Positions 49,566-61,795 of a stretch of 64,000 bases of DNA are shown here, one piece after another. This DNA comes from Escallonia rubra (Eukaryota > Streptophyta > Magnoliopsida > Escalloniales > Escalloniaceae), in the NCBI GenBank assembly GCA_033065855.1, contig JAVXUO010002260.1:211118-275117 (forward strand). Direction: 5' to 3'. The notes below the pieces were generated by a model. That model was not told the origin of the DNA and searched no databases. It saw only the letters and a program-made list of their open reading frames with translations. A program made the position numbers and the translations under genes. The first letter of the stretch is position 1, and every line of letters begins with the position of its first letter.

Positions 49566-52272
49566 ATGGTGAAGATAGCATTCGGTGGCATCGGTGACTC
49601 TTTCAGCGTCGGATCACTCAAGTCTTATCTCGCTGAGTTTATCGCCACCCTTCTTTTTGTGTTTGCGGGCGTTGGTTCGGCCATCTCTTACAGTAAGCGG
49701 TTTCATCACTGTCATCCTCCTTTTTTCGTTACCGTATATAGAAGATATATTTGATATAACAAACAATACTCTTTTTCTCTCTTTGGAAAAAAAGTATCTT
49801 ATTTTTCTTCGGTTTATGTTCATCTAACATAATGATGGGGGGGGGGTCACTTTTTGACAAATTTGTATCATAACAAACTTCGTCTAAAATAGTTTTGTGT
49901 GACAGTTAACGATGAACACCACTCAAAATTTATCTCGTACTTGAATTTTTTTCAACAGGATTATTTCAAAAAATAAAGTTACTATTTTAGCGTTAGAAAC
50001 GCTATATTTGTACGTAAATTTGTTGTTTCGCTTTGCAAAGATTAGAGTGAGGGCTATTTCCATTGAGTAGTAGACATGGGATTAGAATTGGTAACAAAAT
50101 GCAAGACTAACAAAAACTCTTTGCAGATACGCTGACATCGGATGCAGCTTTAGACCCACCTGGTCTAGTAGCAGTGGCAATTGCACATGCGTTTGCTCTG
50201 TTTGTGGGGGTCGCCATGGCTGCCAACATCTCCGGCGGCCATTTGAATCCGGCCGTCACGTTTGGGTTGGCCATCCAGGGCAACATCACCATCCTAACTG
50301 GTTTCTTCTACTGGCTTGCTCAATTGCTTGGTTCTATCGTTGCTTGCTTCCTCCTCAAATATGTTACCGGCGGCAAGGTACATGTTCTGCTATTAGAAAA
50401 ACTGCATCTGTTCATCCAAAAAGTCACACACACACACACACACACACCAGAGAGTTATGTTTCTGCCTCCGAAGAAGATTTAACTGCTGTCTTTCTCGTT
50501 CAAGAGTAGTATCAATTAATTCAGTGACATAACTACAATTATTGTTAAACCAAGGAAAATAATTCGTGATAAAGAAAACAGATAAGGGCTCTAACCATAT
50601 TTCGATTCATGATCAATCCACAGAGGTTGTGCACTCTTCATATCGAGAAATCGCTACCAAATATTTTTTGCAAAATTTCTTGGTGTTTGCTACTATACTC
50701 GTGACGGACACCTTTATATCAGTAAGTGCCAAACCATTTGGCTAAAGGTTCTTCACCGGCAACCATGTTATAAAAGACTCTAGACGTATACAAGCTATAG
50801 TTTTCTCTTTATACAAAAAAAAACTTTACTCGTTATACTTGTGATTATCACGACGTGATAAAACTCCAGTTTTATCGTGCATTATCTCTTTCACCCTGCT
50901 AATAAACATTTTTACACAACTCTTCCCCCACTCGGATCCACAAGATTTTGTTGAGAAATTAAATAATGTATGTAGTACAACCACACGGTAACTAATCCGA
51001 ATATATCTTTATATTTGATGTGGGGGGGGGGGGGGGGGGGGTGTGTGTTAGTGTTGCTTAATTGTGACAGTGAACCAACACATGGCAGTATGCCACTCTC
51101 ACAAACTTCATAAAATTGGTCCATTGCACTTCTATCATACAGTTTGGCCCAACCCGTCTACAATGACCTGTCATGCACTTTGTTAAACAAGAAATTCATA
51201 CGAAAAGACATACTTGATTGTGGTTGAACTGGGCTTTACCTACCTATTATTGGGTTTAGGGGATGTATGGAATCAATTTTGAAATGATCAAACGTAATTT
51301 AATCTAAATTAAATTAAGAATATGAATGCTTGACAAAAAAGATTAAGGTCTGCTTCAAAAAGATAAAAATTAATTAAATTCATATTCCTAAAGAGTGAGG
51401 ATTATAAAATAATCACTTTTCTCAGACTTAATCTTATGATTTATCATATTATCCTCGTACTTCTCATAAAAGGACACCCACACCCTTTAACTAATTTTAA
51501 AAAAAGTTATTGTACTAATTTGAATCTGTGGATATTTTTAATTTAAAACAAAAAATACATAACTTTTGTGGGTGGGTGAAAATAACTTTTCAATAATCTT
51601 TTTGTGCATTGTAGTTATTTATAAACGAAAGTCATGTTAACATTACCTTTCTAAATGCAAATTTATTTTTTAAGTGTCCTAGATAGTCATTTTGTCATAG
51701 TAGAATTAATTGAAACAATTATTATCCACCAACTTTTTGTAACTTAAAACTAATTTACACTGACTTTTATCAAATTCTGTTTAAATAGATTAAATTTGAT
51801 TTTGAAAACCGATGATTTTAAGCGAAAATATATGCTTTTAGAATCGATCATAAACGAGTTCTTGATACGTTATATCTGGGTTTCTTTGTTTTGGCAGACC
51901 ATACCCACTCATTCAGTTGCCGCGGGCATGAACGCACTGGAAGGTGTAGTCATGGAGATAGTCATAACCTTTGCACTAGTTTACACTGTTTACGCCACCG
52001 CAGCAGACCCCAAGAAGGGCTCCCTCGGAATTATTGCGCCCATTGCGATCGGGTTCATCGTCGGGGCGAACATTCTAGCTGCGGGCGCGTTCAGTGGCGG
52101 TTCGATGAACCCGGCTCGCTCGTTCGGGCCGGCTGTGGTCAGTGGCGACTTCTCGGAGAACTGGATCTACTGGGTCGGCCCACTCATCGGTGGAGGGCTG
52201 GCTGGGCTGGTCTACGGCGACGTTTTCATTGGGTCCTACGGCCCACTCCCAGCATCTGAAGATTATGCTTAA
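49566..52272 (+). CDS. TIP2: Tonoplast intrinsic protein, TIP2 group aquaporin, 250 aa
   Basis: Exons 49566-49692, 50127-50377 and 51898-52272 (753 nt, in phase; stop TAA 52270-52272). It is a six-helix vacuolar-membrane channel with both aquaporin boxes: [11 protein letters not shown] (NPA at 83-85) and [11 protein letters not shown] (NPA at 197-199). The aromatic/arginine filter positions read His63, Ile185, Gly194, Arg200, and loop C has His131. By established work this is the TIP2 filter, which passes ammonia as well as water, so a role in vacuolar ammonia and water movement is expected. The N terminus [15 protein letters not shown] and C terminus [15 protein letters not shown] are closer to Arabidopsis TIP2;2/TIP2;3 than to TIP2;1. 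Intron 2 (1520 bp) contains a CA repeat and a run of 20 G. No disruption was seen. Confidence 0.97.
51022..51041. repeat. Homopolymer run of 20 G
   Basis: It lies in TIP2 intron 2 and is followed by a short GT repeat. The exact length is uncertain for technical reasons, and it has no effect on the coding sequence. Confidence 0.9.
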
Positions 52273-54474
52273 GAGTTCCTTGTAAGGTGTTGGGTTGCAA
52301 GTGTTGTTGTATCTGGGTTTTGGGCTTGGGCCTCTTTCTAGTTGTGAATAAGACAAATGTAGATTTTCAAGTGTGCATGGCCTTTTTCCTTTTCTGTTTC
52401 CTGTTTGAAAGCCATTTTGTCTGCAACACAACTCATGCAGATTTCTTACTTCAAACTTGCCTTTTTCCTTCCTTTTGGTGATTGAACTTTCCTTTTTGGT
52501 TGGGCTCCTTGGTAAAGTTCTTTATTTTGACTCAGGTCCAAAAAAAAAAAAATCATTCATTTTAGTTGTGAATGTTGGCTTTCGTCACTAAAGAGCTTGG
52601 ATTCGATTGCTATCGTTATGATGAGGCGAGGTAGGGGCGAAATATCCTTCTCTATAAAAGTTCTCGGATGAAGCAGTTTGACTGAGATGAACAATAAGAC
52701 ATAAACGAGCACGTGTGTTTGGCTCGTAGCATTATTGAGAGGAACTTTATCCTCTCCCTCCAACCCTTTTGATCTACCAAACAAGGATTGCGGTTGTTTT
52801 TTTTGGATTGTATGTGTACCGGGTTCACATGGATCAAAGCAGACAAACTATCTTTCAAGTTGCGCACAAAATCATGACTCAAGACGTTTCGCAACTACTT
52901 ACAAGTTTCTTACTCTATGTCATCAAATGTTTCTAAAGTGTCGAACAACCTCGCTTCAAATCCTTGCTTATGGCCCCGCTTCTTCTGTTTGTTATAATGA
53001 TGTACCAACTGTATTGTTCTCGCACTCTATCTTGCGTTCAACTAACCAGTGACTTAGTCCATATTAACTTCATTCATCCTTTGGCCATACTAAAAAAAGC
53101 TTTTGCTACGTTAATATCGAATAATTGATATTCAATACTCCTATCTTTCGTAGCATATGATGGGATACAAAAAAAAGTCTCGCGTTGATGCAAAAATGCA
53201 TGCACATACCAAGAGAATAGGAGCAACCCAATTGTGCCAATTTTTAAATTTGATGACCTCTTTGATTGGGAACTTTAGACCAAAATATATGTCCTTGTCA
53301 ATTTCTTAATCAAATCCTCCACTAAAACCACGTACCGGATAATTCAAGCATCCTTAACACTATTTTGGATTCCCACCGGTCCCACTTAGCAATAATTAAG
53401 ATTTTTTTTTGCTAATATTTAGGTTTTAGTGAGATTCCTACAACTTTTCATATAGAGACAATTAATGATCGCAAAATGTATTTAGTTGCTTTTCGTCAAA
53501 TACTTTCAGCGATAATTTTTAATAATATTTTTTGCATTACTAAATAAAAGTCACGAAAAACATGTAACGACAAGTAATTGTCGCAATATAAGGTGTTGTA
53601 GGTATCTTCCTACAACCTAGTAGCCAAACTTTTTTCGACAATTAACTGCCTCTAATACATTCAACGACAATTCTAAACTGGACTTTTCAACATCACCATA
53701 TGAATGTCAGTAAAAAGATACAGTGACCATCAGTTACCACTATAGAAGGATCGTAGGTATCTTCCTATAACTTGAATAACGACCAAAAAAATTTCTTTAC
53801 GCTGCAGACAATTTCTCTCCTCTTTAAGAGTAAAGTGCCCACTACAGAAAGCTTAAAGTCTTGGCATCTCCACGATTGCCACGTATAAAAAGTAAAACAG
53901 ACATGCTTGATTATTTTATGAGAATGTCAATTTTCACATCATTAGTTTTACTTTTTCACGTCCTCATTCGTCGCTAAAAAAGCCGTGTCTTGTCGTTAAT
54001 TTATTTTTTAGCGACAAAATAAAGGATGTAAAGTAACATACAAGGTATGAAGATAAATCGCTCCCTTGTTTTTTACGTTTGTCTATGCAGCAAACATTAA
54101 ACAAAGCCAAATTCGTGCGTGTACATGGAACAATCATATGCTCTCCTGCACGGGTGTTGGGAAACCATTCTCCTTACAACAAGGCTACTGTTTTCTTATG
54201 TTTACTACTTAAACCCAATTCTTTATGTTCTTCATTGAACGAACGTTGAAATGTAGTCTTCGAAATACGAGAATACTGGTCCACCCTTCTATCTATGTCC
54301 TAGAGATAGACACATACACTGTACCATATGCTAAAAATATGTAAATATTTGTCTTGTGCAACAAAGCTCCACCTGAATTCATGGGAGTTTCAAAGCACGA
54401 GACTAAGCAATCCTATGTTTGTGTGAGCCATCGTGTCTCTGCTGTTGGGTGTCTGTTCTGTCTCCTTTGTGCCA
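52273..54474. other. Spacer between the TIP2 and VAN3-binding genes
   Basis: The first 200-250 bp are TIP2 3' UTR (AATAAG near 52346 is a possible weak poly(A) signal). The rest is AT-rich with a cluster of GTCGTTAATT/TTAGCGAC motifs at 53400-54020, including hairpin element copy C. No coding exon was recognised. Confidence 0.55.
53437..53602. mobile_element. Small hairpin-forming element, copy C
   Basis: CCTACAAC at 53437-53444 is mirrored by GTTGTAGG at 53595-53602, and the inner flanks (GACAATTAATGATCGC / TAATTGTCGCAATAT) are also inverted repeats. Size is 166 bp. Related GTCG/CGAC strings continue to about 54020, so it may be one end of a longer, CACTA-like non-autonomous element. Confidence 0.6.
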
Positions 54475-54482
54475 TATAAATA
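54475..54482 (+). promoter_or_regulatory. TATA box of the VAN3-binding protein gene
   Basis: TATAAATA is followed about 70 bp later by a strong donor (AAGAG|GTAAGT at 54550/54551), so a short untranslated first exon from about 54505 to 54550 is likely. Confidence 0.6.
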
Positions 54483-54550
54483 GGCGGGTAACTTAGCCTG
54501 TTCTAAAGTAGGACTGTTGGTATTGCTTTCTTGGCTATCAGGTTTAAGAG

Positions 54551-54951
54551 GTAAGTGACCCCCCACCCCACCTCATTCCCAAGTTTTGTGGAGCTCCATT
54601 TCTGTTCTGACTGCATGTATTCTTATAGTCAGGATGGTTTCCTCTGATTCAATGTCGGTGTTTTGCACCTGCGCCAATGTTTATATGTTGTGTACGTACG
54701 TTCAGGAAAAATATAATATGTTATTGTCACAAATAAGTTAACTGTGACACGGTTCATGCGATTCTTGTGCATCAGGAATGTTAGTTGTACATTTTATCTC
54801 AGACAATTTTGGACGTGTGCTTTACCTTCATCTGAAATGTTTCGTGTCATGTTCGTGTCCTATTTCGATGTGATGATTCTGTACCTACTGGATGTTGGGT
54901 GTCTCTTCTAATCATGCACTTGTGCTAAATTTGGTTTCAATTGCTATACAG
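54551..54951 (+). other. Leader (5' UTR) intron of the VAN3-binding protein gene
   Basis: The donor GTAAGT at 54551 and an acceptor ending CTATACAG at 54951 delimit a 401-bp T-rich intron. It ends about 80 bp before the start codon, and the interval has no competing in-frame ATG. Leader introns often raise expression in plants; that role is inference here. Confidence 0.6.
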
Positions 54952-55032
54952 GGTTGAAGGCACAAGGATTTCTCAACTTGGTGGAAGATATATTGGTTTG
55001 GATCTAGTTATTTATTTACTCCGACAAGATAA

Positions 55033-57564
55033 ATGGATGGAATGAGAATAGAGGGTGGTCAGGTTCTGGGTTGGAGGAAGAATACTCCACATTGGCTAAG
55101 GAATTTAGAAGAGAATGGTGAAGAGCAGAGAGTAGCACCAAAGTTGCCATCAATTCCTCAACCACAAACACCAAGGGAGTCCATGGAGTTCTTGTCAAGA
55201 TCTTGGAGCGTTTCTGCTACAGAAATTTCAAAAGCTCTTGCTCAGAAACAGAAACATTTTATGATTGAGAGGAGTCCAAGTGTGATACCTGAGGCAACTG
55301 TTGCAGTTCCACAACTAGTAAGTTCGACCCAATCTGTTCATGTGATGTTCCCAATTGCAGCTTATAAATTTGACTTGACTTGCCCTCTAGGCTCAAATAT
55401 ATCAATTTTACTGATTTAGGTGTCTGTATCGTTTGACCTCTATTCTGCGTCAAACCTTGCAATCGTGGCAGTCTGGTGCACTGCGCCAACGCTTCTTGAT
55501 ACCAGTGTGTTAGATTGATCTAGAAAGAAAAACACGGAAAAATGGCAGATGCTAGAAATGGAATGAAATCTGTAGAAAGGCGAACTTGCTTTCTCAAAGA
55601 TGTATTTGCAAACTAAATAGCATACTGAAATGAAACTGAAGATGGGTCTTTGCAACACAATCCACTATACCTAACTTCCTTGTGGTTTGTTGCAGTCTGA
55701 CAAAGTCATGAATCTGGTAAATGCGCGGAGAACAGGCTCCATAGGGAGGTGGTTTCATCAGAGGGACTCGAGTAATAGCATAGTGAAGAAGAAAGATAAA
55801 GCGCGGGTAGAAATTGCACGCATGCACGCTGCCCTCTCTGTTGCTGGACTAGCGGCAGCCTTGGCTGCTGTGTCTGCAGCAGAAAACAGCAAGACTTCAG
55901 GCTCAAAAATGAGCACTGCGTTGGCATCAGCGACAGAACTCTTGGCATCACACTGTGTTGAAATGGCAGAATCAGCCGGAGCTGATCATAATCGCGTTGC
56001 CTCTGTTGTTAAATCAGCAGTGGGTATTCAAAGCCCTAGTGATCTAGTAACCCTCACAGCAGGAGCTGCGACAGGTAATAACACAATTTATAAATGCATC
56101 TACGTTCTCTGATCGAAGTTCATCAAACATTAGCTCTACTTTTCCGAGTAAGAAACATTTCATGTAGTTCTGTGTACATTCAAGGGTAACTGCAGTATCG
56201 ACTATCAGATAAACAAATTGCTCTTTTCAACTCAAGATGTTGCTAAAAAATTTCCAAGGAAAATTTGAAAATCCAACCGAAGTATTCCCAAGCATGGAAT
56301 ACTTATAGCACATCTGATTACCCCCGAAACTACAATTGCTCATTTAAACTTGAGTTGTGCAGGCTATGCATATAGATTTCATTTTCTTATCCTTCTAACT
56401 ATTTGTGCATGCACCTAAGCTCAATCGTGAACTTCAAAACGAAATGCTAACGTCTAAACCTGACAATGGGGTATCCTAGAGGTCTTTATCCTTCAATAAA
56501 TGGGGAAACTGTAAACTTCAATATACCTTCTCTCGCTCACTGTTCATTAAAGTCCATATCTTCCCCTACTGTAGCTCTGCGAGGAGAAGCAGCTCTAAGA
56601 GCGAGACAACCAAAAGACGCAAAGAAGAATGCAGCTATAAGTCCCTGTGACAAGGGCATGGCAGAAGCTCAAATGCTTGCTGCATTTCACAGTGAAACAG
56701 AAGAACGTGATCCTCCGTGTATAGGTGACTTGCTGCAACACACACGGAAAGGTAATAGCTCACTTCTAAAGGTTTAACTTCTAATATCAGGTTAATGGCA
56801 TTAACACGTTTCAAATGTCCTAGAAAACTGCACTTATATAGAAAGGCTCTACATACTAGGTTTATGCTATCACTGTAGAGTTAACTCACCAAATACTGGA
56901 ATTCTCAGGCGTGCTGAGATGGAAACGTGTGTCTGTCTACATCAGCAAAAAGTCGCAGGTATAGTAGTGCAGCTTTTGGAATTTATGAATGTCATTGTTA
57001 CGAATGTGTTTTTTCAAAAGAACAATACGATCCTCTAGAAAAGTATATTCGCAAGAATATATCGCATTGTTTTCTCATGTGAGTTCGCTTGCAGGTTATT
57101 ATCAAGCTTAAAAGCAAACATGTTGGAGGAGCCTTTTCCAAGAAAAATAAATGTAAGAACTCACCATTTAATGTAGTATTCCAACGCTAAGGATGATAAA
57201 TTTTCTTCATAGTTGTACGCAATTTCTTCTATTTGTTGGATTCTTTCCTTCCCATTGACAGGCCATACTTGTCTCCATAAAAACTTTGGTCATACTTGAG
57301 TTTCTATCTCACAATCTACCGATAACAGGCATTGTTTATGGAATATGTGATGAGACTGCCGCATGGCCATTCAGAAACGAGAGGGAAAATATGGAAGCCT
57401 ATTTTGGAGTTAAGACAGCACAGGGTCTTCTAGAGTTTAAGTGCAAGAACAAGATACATAAACAAAAATGGGTGGATGGGATCCAGAACCTTTTACGTCA
57501 AACCAGCTGCATTGACAGCACGCTGCATTCTCTAAAAGTTTTGAAGATCAATAACAGCATTTGA
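55033..57564 (+). CDS. VAN3-binding/auxin-canalisation (DUF828) protein with plant PH-like domain, 394 aa
   Basis: Exons 55033-55317, 55696-56074, 56575-56751, 56909-56958, 57095-57152 and 57329-57564; 1185 nt, all in phase, stop TGA 57562-57564. An in-frame TAA just before the ATG supports the start. Hallmarks are ESMEFLSRSWSVSATEISKA (residues ~50-70), IGRWFHQRD followed by KDKARVEIARMHAALSVAGL and an Ala-rich helix (~110-160), ALRGEAALRARQPK (~222-235), and the C-terminal PH_2-type region beginning GVLRWKRVSVYISKKSQV (~281-385). Family members (VAB/FORKED-like) bind the ARF-GAP VAN3 and act in auxin-transporter trafficking and leaf-vein patterning. The DUF828 core is intact and no frameshift was seen. 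Confidence 0.92.
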
Positions 57565-58371
57565 TTTTGTGCACATATGACAAATCAAGAGAGCAGAAAA
57601 TGTAAACTTCATAAGAAGTGTGTCCCTACATATTTGTTTTGACATAAGTCTTCTTTGCATCCATTCCAATGGTCGTGCCGTGTGGGTTTTATTTTTAGCT
57701 TCTAAAGATGCTTTTAGAAGTGTTAAAGAGTACAAACTGACTATAAGCAGTTATTCGAAATGAAGATCTACAAAAACTACAACACAACTTTTGCAAGTCT
57801 AGGATTCCAAACGGAATAAGTGATGCTTGTGTTGGTTTATTGGCTCGTTTTTATCCTGTCCCAATTGGTGGTTCCTCTGTAGGTTATTTTTTTTGGGTGG
57901 CACAGAGGGAGGGGCCACAAGTGTTCGTCAAAATTCAACGAAATTAGATCATCATTGCACTCTCTATCAAGCAAATCATTTGAACTAGAACAAACCAAGC
58001 TATGAATCTGTGATCTAGTTCTTTATTTCGTGTTTCTTCTGTTTTTCTTCGTTTCAATTTGATTTGGTTTTCTCTTCCCGTTATCGTGTGTTCCTCCTCA
58101 ACTCAAAAAAGCCTTCTATACCAATTTCTCAAGCCCTGGAACCCAGGAGTTGTAGCAGGTCTCGATCCATCAATTTAAAACCTCTACCCAGATAAATGGA
58201 CGAAGAAATGAAAAGGAACCGATTGATATTCTTAGCAAATACTTAACCACAACTGAAATCAGGTGAACTAAGAAAAAACAAAATGCATTTGATCAGAAGA
58301 GAATACATTGATATAAATTGTGTAAAAGCTGCAAAAACTACCGACTAAACGAACCTTCTCCCACATTACAC
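57565..58371. other. Convergent 3' spacer between the VAN3-binding and PURU genes
   Basis: About 800 bp hold the 3' UTRs of two convergent genes. Nothing else recognisable was found. Confidence 0.6.
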
Positions 58372-61300
58372 TCAAAATACAACAGTCCTGTTATCCTCGT
58401 AAGGTAAAACTCGCAACTCACAGTATGATCTTATTGCTTTTGTAAGGCATTGCTTCTCAAGATTCTCAGACTTCTGTACAAAGCTCCGCAGATTGTCTCT
58501 GTGAGAAACCCTCTCTACCTGAATAAAAGAAGACAGAAAACAAAGTTAAAATTAACTTTCAGCATTCATCAAGTGTAGGGCTCAACATGAATGCTTTTAT
58601 CTATCAAGTTATCATGCATGGAAAAAAATGTTCTGTGCTTACTGGCAAGCAAAAATGTGGATACCACTGATAGTGAGGGTGTGGCGGTAAATACAAGCTG
58701 GAAGCCCCTTTGGTATTGAGGAGATGCTTTCAAAATTAAACGATGCAATACCGTGATGCTAATTAAGGTGCAGGCTTAAGGCTGTCTGAGAAAACATCAA
58801 GCATTTTTAGTAATTATTTCAAGTCACTGTCCTTTCCACGTCTATGCTCTTTTATGACACTTAAATGAATCTTTATAAGTTCAATAGATCAAACAAAAGC
58901 CACGTAGAATGCTGCTTCTAAAAAGGTTTGACAAGGTAATTGATCCGCAAAACCAGAATTTTTAACCCCCGTTTGTTCAATTGGAAGTGCAGCCCTTTAG
59001 GAGGGTAGAAAGAAGAGAGGCAAAAGATACGGGACAAAAGAATGAAACATGTAGTACACACCCTACAAACCTCTAAATATACCTGTTCAGGATCTAAGTT
59101 AGTATTAGAAATATACAGTGAACAAGATCTAAACCCCTGCCTGAAATCATCTTTACCTTAATGAGATACAGAATCACTAAATTGGAAACAAGTATTCAAA
59201 GCGGTAGGAAACACAAGAAAATCACCATTTGTTCAATGATTGGCCCTGCATCAAGTTCTTCAGTGACAAAGTGACTTGTTGCACCAATCAATTTCACACC
59301 AGCAACAAAAGCCTGCCAACATTTTGTAGTGAAATGAAAAGTATGATAAAACTCGTCAAATGGAATTGACATTATGCAAGTCCATGAAAAAGGGTATGAA
59401 ACTGAACCTGTCTAGAGGGATTCCCACCCTTGAATGAAGGCAATAGGCCATGGTGAATGTTAATTACATCCTTCCCGTAATTATTTAAAAAACTTCCAGA
59501 TAATACCTGCAGTAAAGCACTGTCTGAGATTACTGTCATCTTAGATCTTTGGCGGGTAATTCAATTGAGTGCCCCATTTCTCTACCTTATTAGCAAGTAG
59601 TTGACTTATCAACAAAAACAGACACTACAGACTGTTCAATTTGAAGTTAAACATCCACTAACTTGTTTGCTGATACAGGGAGAAGCCTGTTCTTCGGAAG
59701 ATTAATTCAATTACTCAGCAAATGGAAACCCTCAATTATCGATAATTGTGGTGAGAGAGAGTGAATTGGTTGGAACAAACATCTCAATATTCGACTTACC
59801 TGCATATATCTAGCAAGCACTAGAAAATCGGTATCCTGAACTAAGCCCAAAATCTCTTCTTCTATTTTACTTTCTTTTGATGTGCCCAGATGATGGTATG
59901 GGATTCCATGCCTTTCAAGAAATCGAATCACATGAGTGTTTGGACCTCTTTCATGGTTGCTGTTACAAATGCATTTATGATGGTAATCAGCATTCTTGAA
60001 GCCCCCAAAAGAAAAACCCAATAGATTATTGCAAATAATGAAGTTTCCAATCTTTCTTTACCTTATTATACAACTTATATTAACCGGAAGTCTTCCGTCC
60101 TGCCACCCATGCAACAAATCAACAAGACAGTGGTCCTGCACCAGCATAATGCTTTTAAGCCCCCAAAGAGAGAAAATCTTATAACTCAGCATAAAATTCA
60201 TGTGCAACTGGGAAACAGAACAGTAAGGGTAAACCTGCTTAGAAGCAAGAACTGCAATCTTAAATTTGGGGTCTAGGTCAGGCACCCGAACAACAGACTT
60301 TGTTGCATTGAAAATCTTTGATAACTTAAGGAAGTCCTCATCCATCTGCACTCGCGGCCATTTAGCAGGGTCGAAGACAAATTCACTGTAAGTTGCAGCA
60401 AAATTTCAGAATGTAATATTGATCAATTATCTAAGTTATCACGTCAAACTACATGCGTATAGGCAGGTAAATGATTGGGAGCAGCTCCATGCTATTCCCA
60501 TTCCAAAACAAAATAATAGACACAGCGTAAGCCCTAGAATCATATTTGACTCATAATATATCAAAATCAAGCTAAAATTATCCAAATTTTTTTCTGGAAC
60601 AACTGAAATTCTTTATGATTGTGTGCCTCCTACATAGAACCAGTTATCCTTGTCATGATATTTAGCAATAAACTCCAGTTACTTGAGAAAACAGTTTCAA
60701 CCTCTGAACTTCCGATTTCATATACCACAATGCAAAACTTAACAGTGTCCACTCTTTTTTGCAATATGCATATTTGAAACGTAGTTCTTGTTTGATTACC
60801 TCATTTAACATTCTTTTGAGGAACTGTGTTTATTCTCTTACAGTCACTTTCGTACTAAATATGGTAAAGCTCAAATTCGACTTCAAAAACAGAACAACAA
60901 TCCATCAATTTTACAATCCCAAAAACACCCCCACCCCCCTCGAACAATCTTTCGCTTCTACAATACATAATCCTTCAGAGACAAAAGGAAACTCATAAGC
61001 GCTTTTTTTTTAAAACCATGACTGAATTGCCAAAGATTCTATAGCTTTGGCCAAAGCAGGGTGCAAAATTAGAAGCAGTAAGTACAATCTTCGCTTAGGC
61101 CAAAATGCAACCAGTACAAATTCCTTTTAACTCAAACAAGTAAATGAGCTCAGATGGTATCGCAATTTAATCGTAGTCCATTTCAAATCGCTTAATAGGT
61201 AAAAACATACAACTATAATGGGAACAGAGCTGCACCTTCGCGAGTAAAATACATTCTTTTTTTCAGGCACAAAAATGTCAGCCACGTGTATGTTCCCACC

Positions 61301-61795
61301 TCTGGATGCTATACATTCCGATAACTTTGCAACAATTCCAACCTCATCCTACTTATACACACAAAGGAAAAGAAACAAAAAACCAAATCTAAGTTCCATT
61401 TCTCATAAGCTCCAACAAAATACAATCAAACTCAATTCAATATTAACACAAAAGAACAGAATGTAATTCCCCGCATATCCCATAAGCCCCTAAAATCACT
61501 TTTCAGTGAAAATCAAAACCAACCGTTTTCAATCTGTACATAGAGGTACATACCCAACATATAAAGAAAGCCAATTTTTGGGACCCAAAGAATTGTGCTC
61601 AAATGTATGAATGTGTTTATGCAGAGAAAGGGGGGGAATTACTGGGCAGTGAAAGACGTGAATGCCATGGGTGAGAGAGGGGGAGGGTGTTGAGGAGTCG
61701 AGGGACTCTCCTGTGATCCTGAGCGATTTGATGGACCTTTTTGCGATTCCGGTGACATGGGGCAAGCTTGAGGAGACTCTTCGGAAAATGCTCAT
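58372..61795 (-). CDS. PURU: Formyltetrahydrofolate deformylase, mitochondrial (PURU), 327 aa
   Basis: Exons in transcript order: 61795-61643, 61348-61236, 60385-60235, 60135-60062, 59959-59800, 59506-59408, 59312-59226 and 58518-58372; 984 nt, all in phase, stop TGA at 58374-58372. It hydrolyses 10-formyl-tetrahydrofolate to formate and tetrahydrofolate; in Arabidopsis the mitochondrial PURU enzymes keep photorespiratory glycine decarboxylation running. Residues 1-40 are basic and Ser-rich ([20 protein letters not shown]), a likely transit peptide. Residues ~45-130 are an ACT-like regulatory domain ([20 protein letters not shown]). The formyl-transferase fold follows, with [20 protein letters not shown], then the catalytic triad Asn233 and His235 in INIHHGLLP and Asp271 in ELDAGPII. 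Length matches the Arabidopsis enzyme. Another in-frame ATG lies 63 nt upstream (61858); the 61795 ATG fits the targeting peptide better. Confidence 0.95.

Noticed and set aside
55440..55695. Minus-strand frames between the first two exons of the VAN3-binding gene
   Set aside because: Shadow frames in an intron; the flanking exons join in phase.
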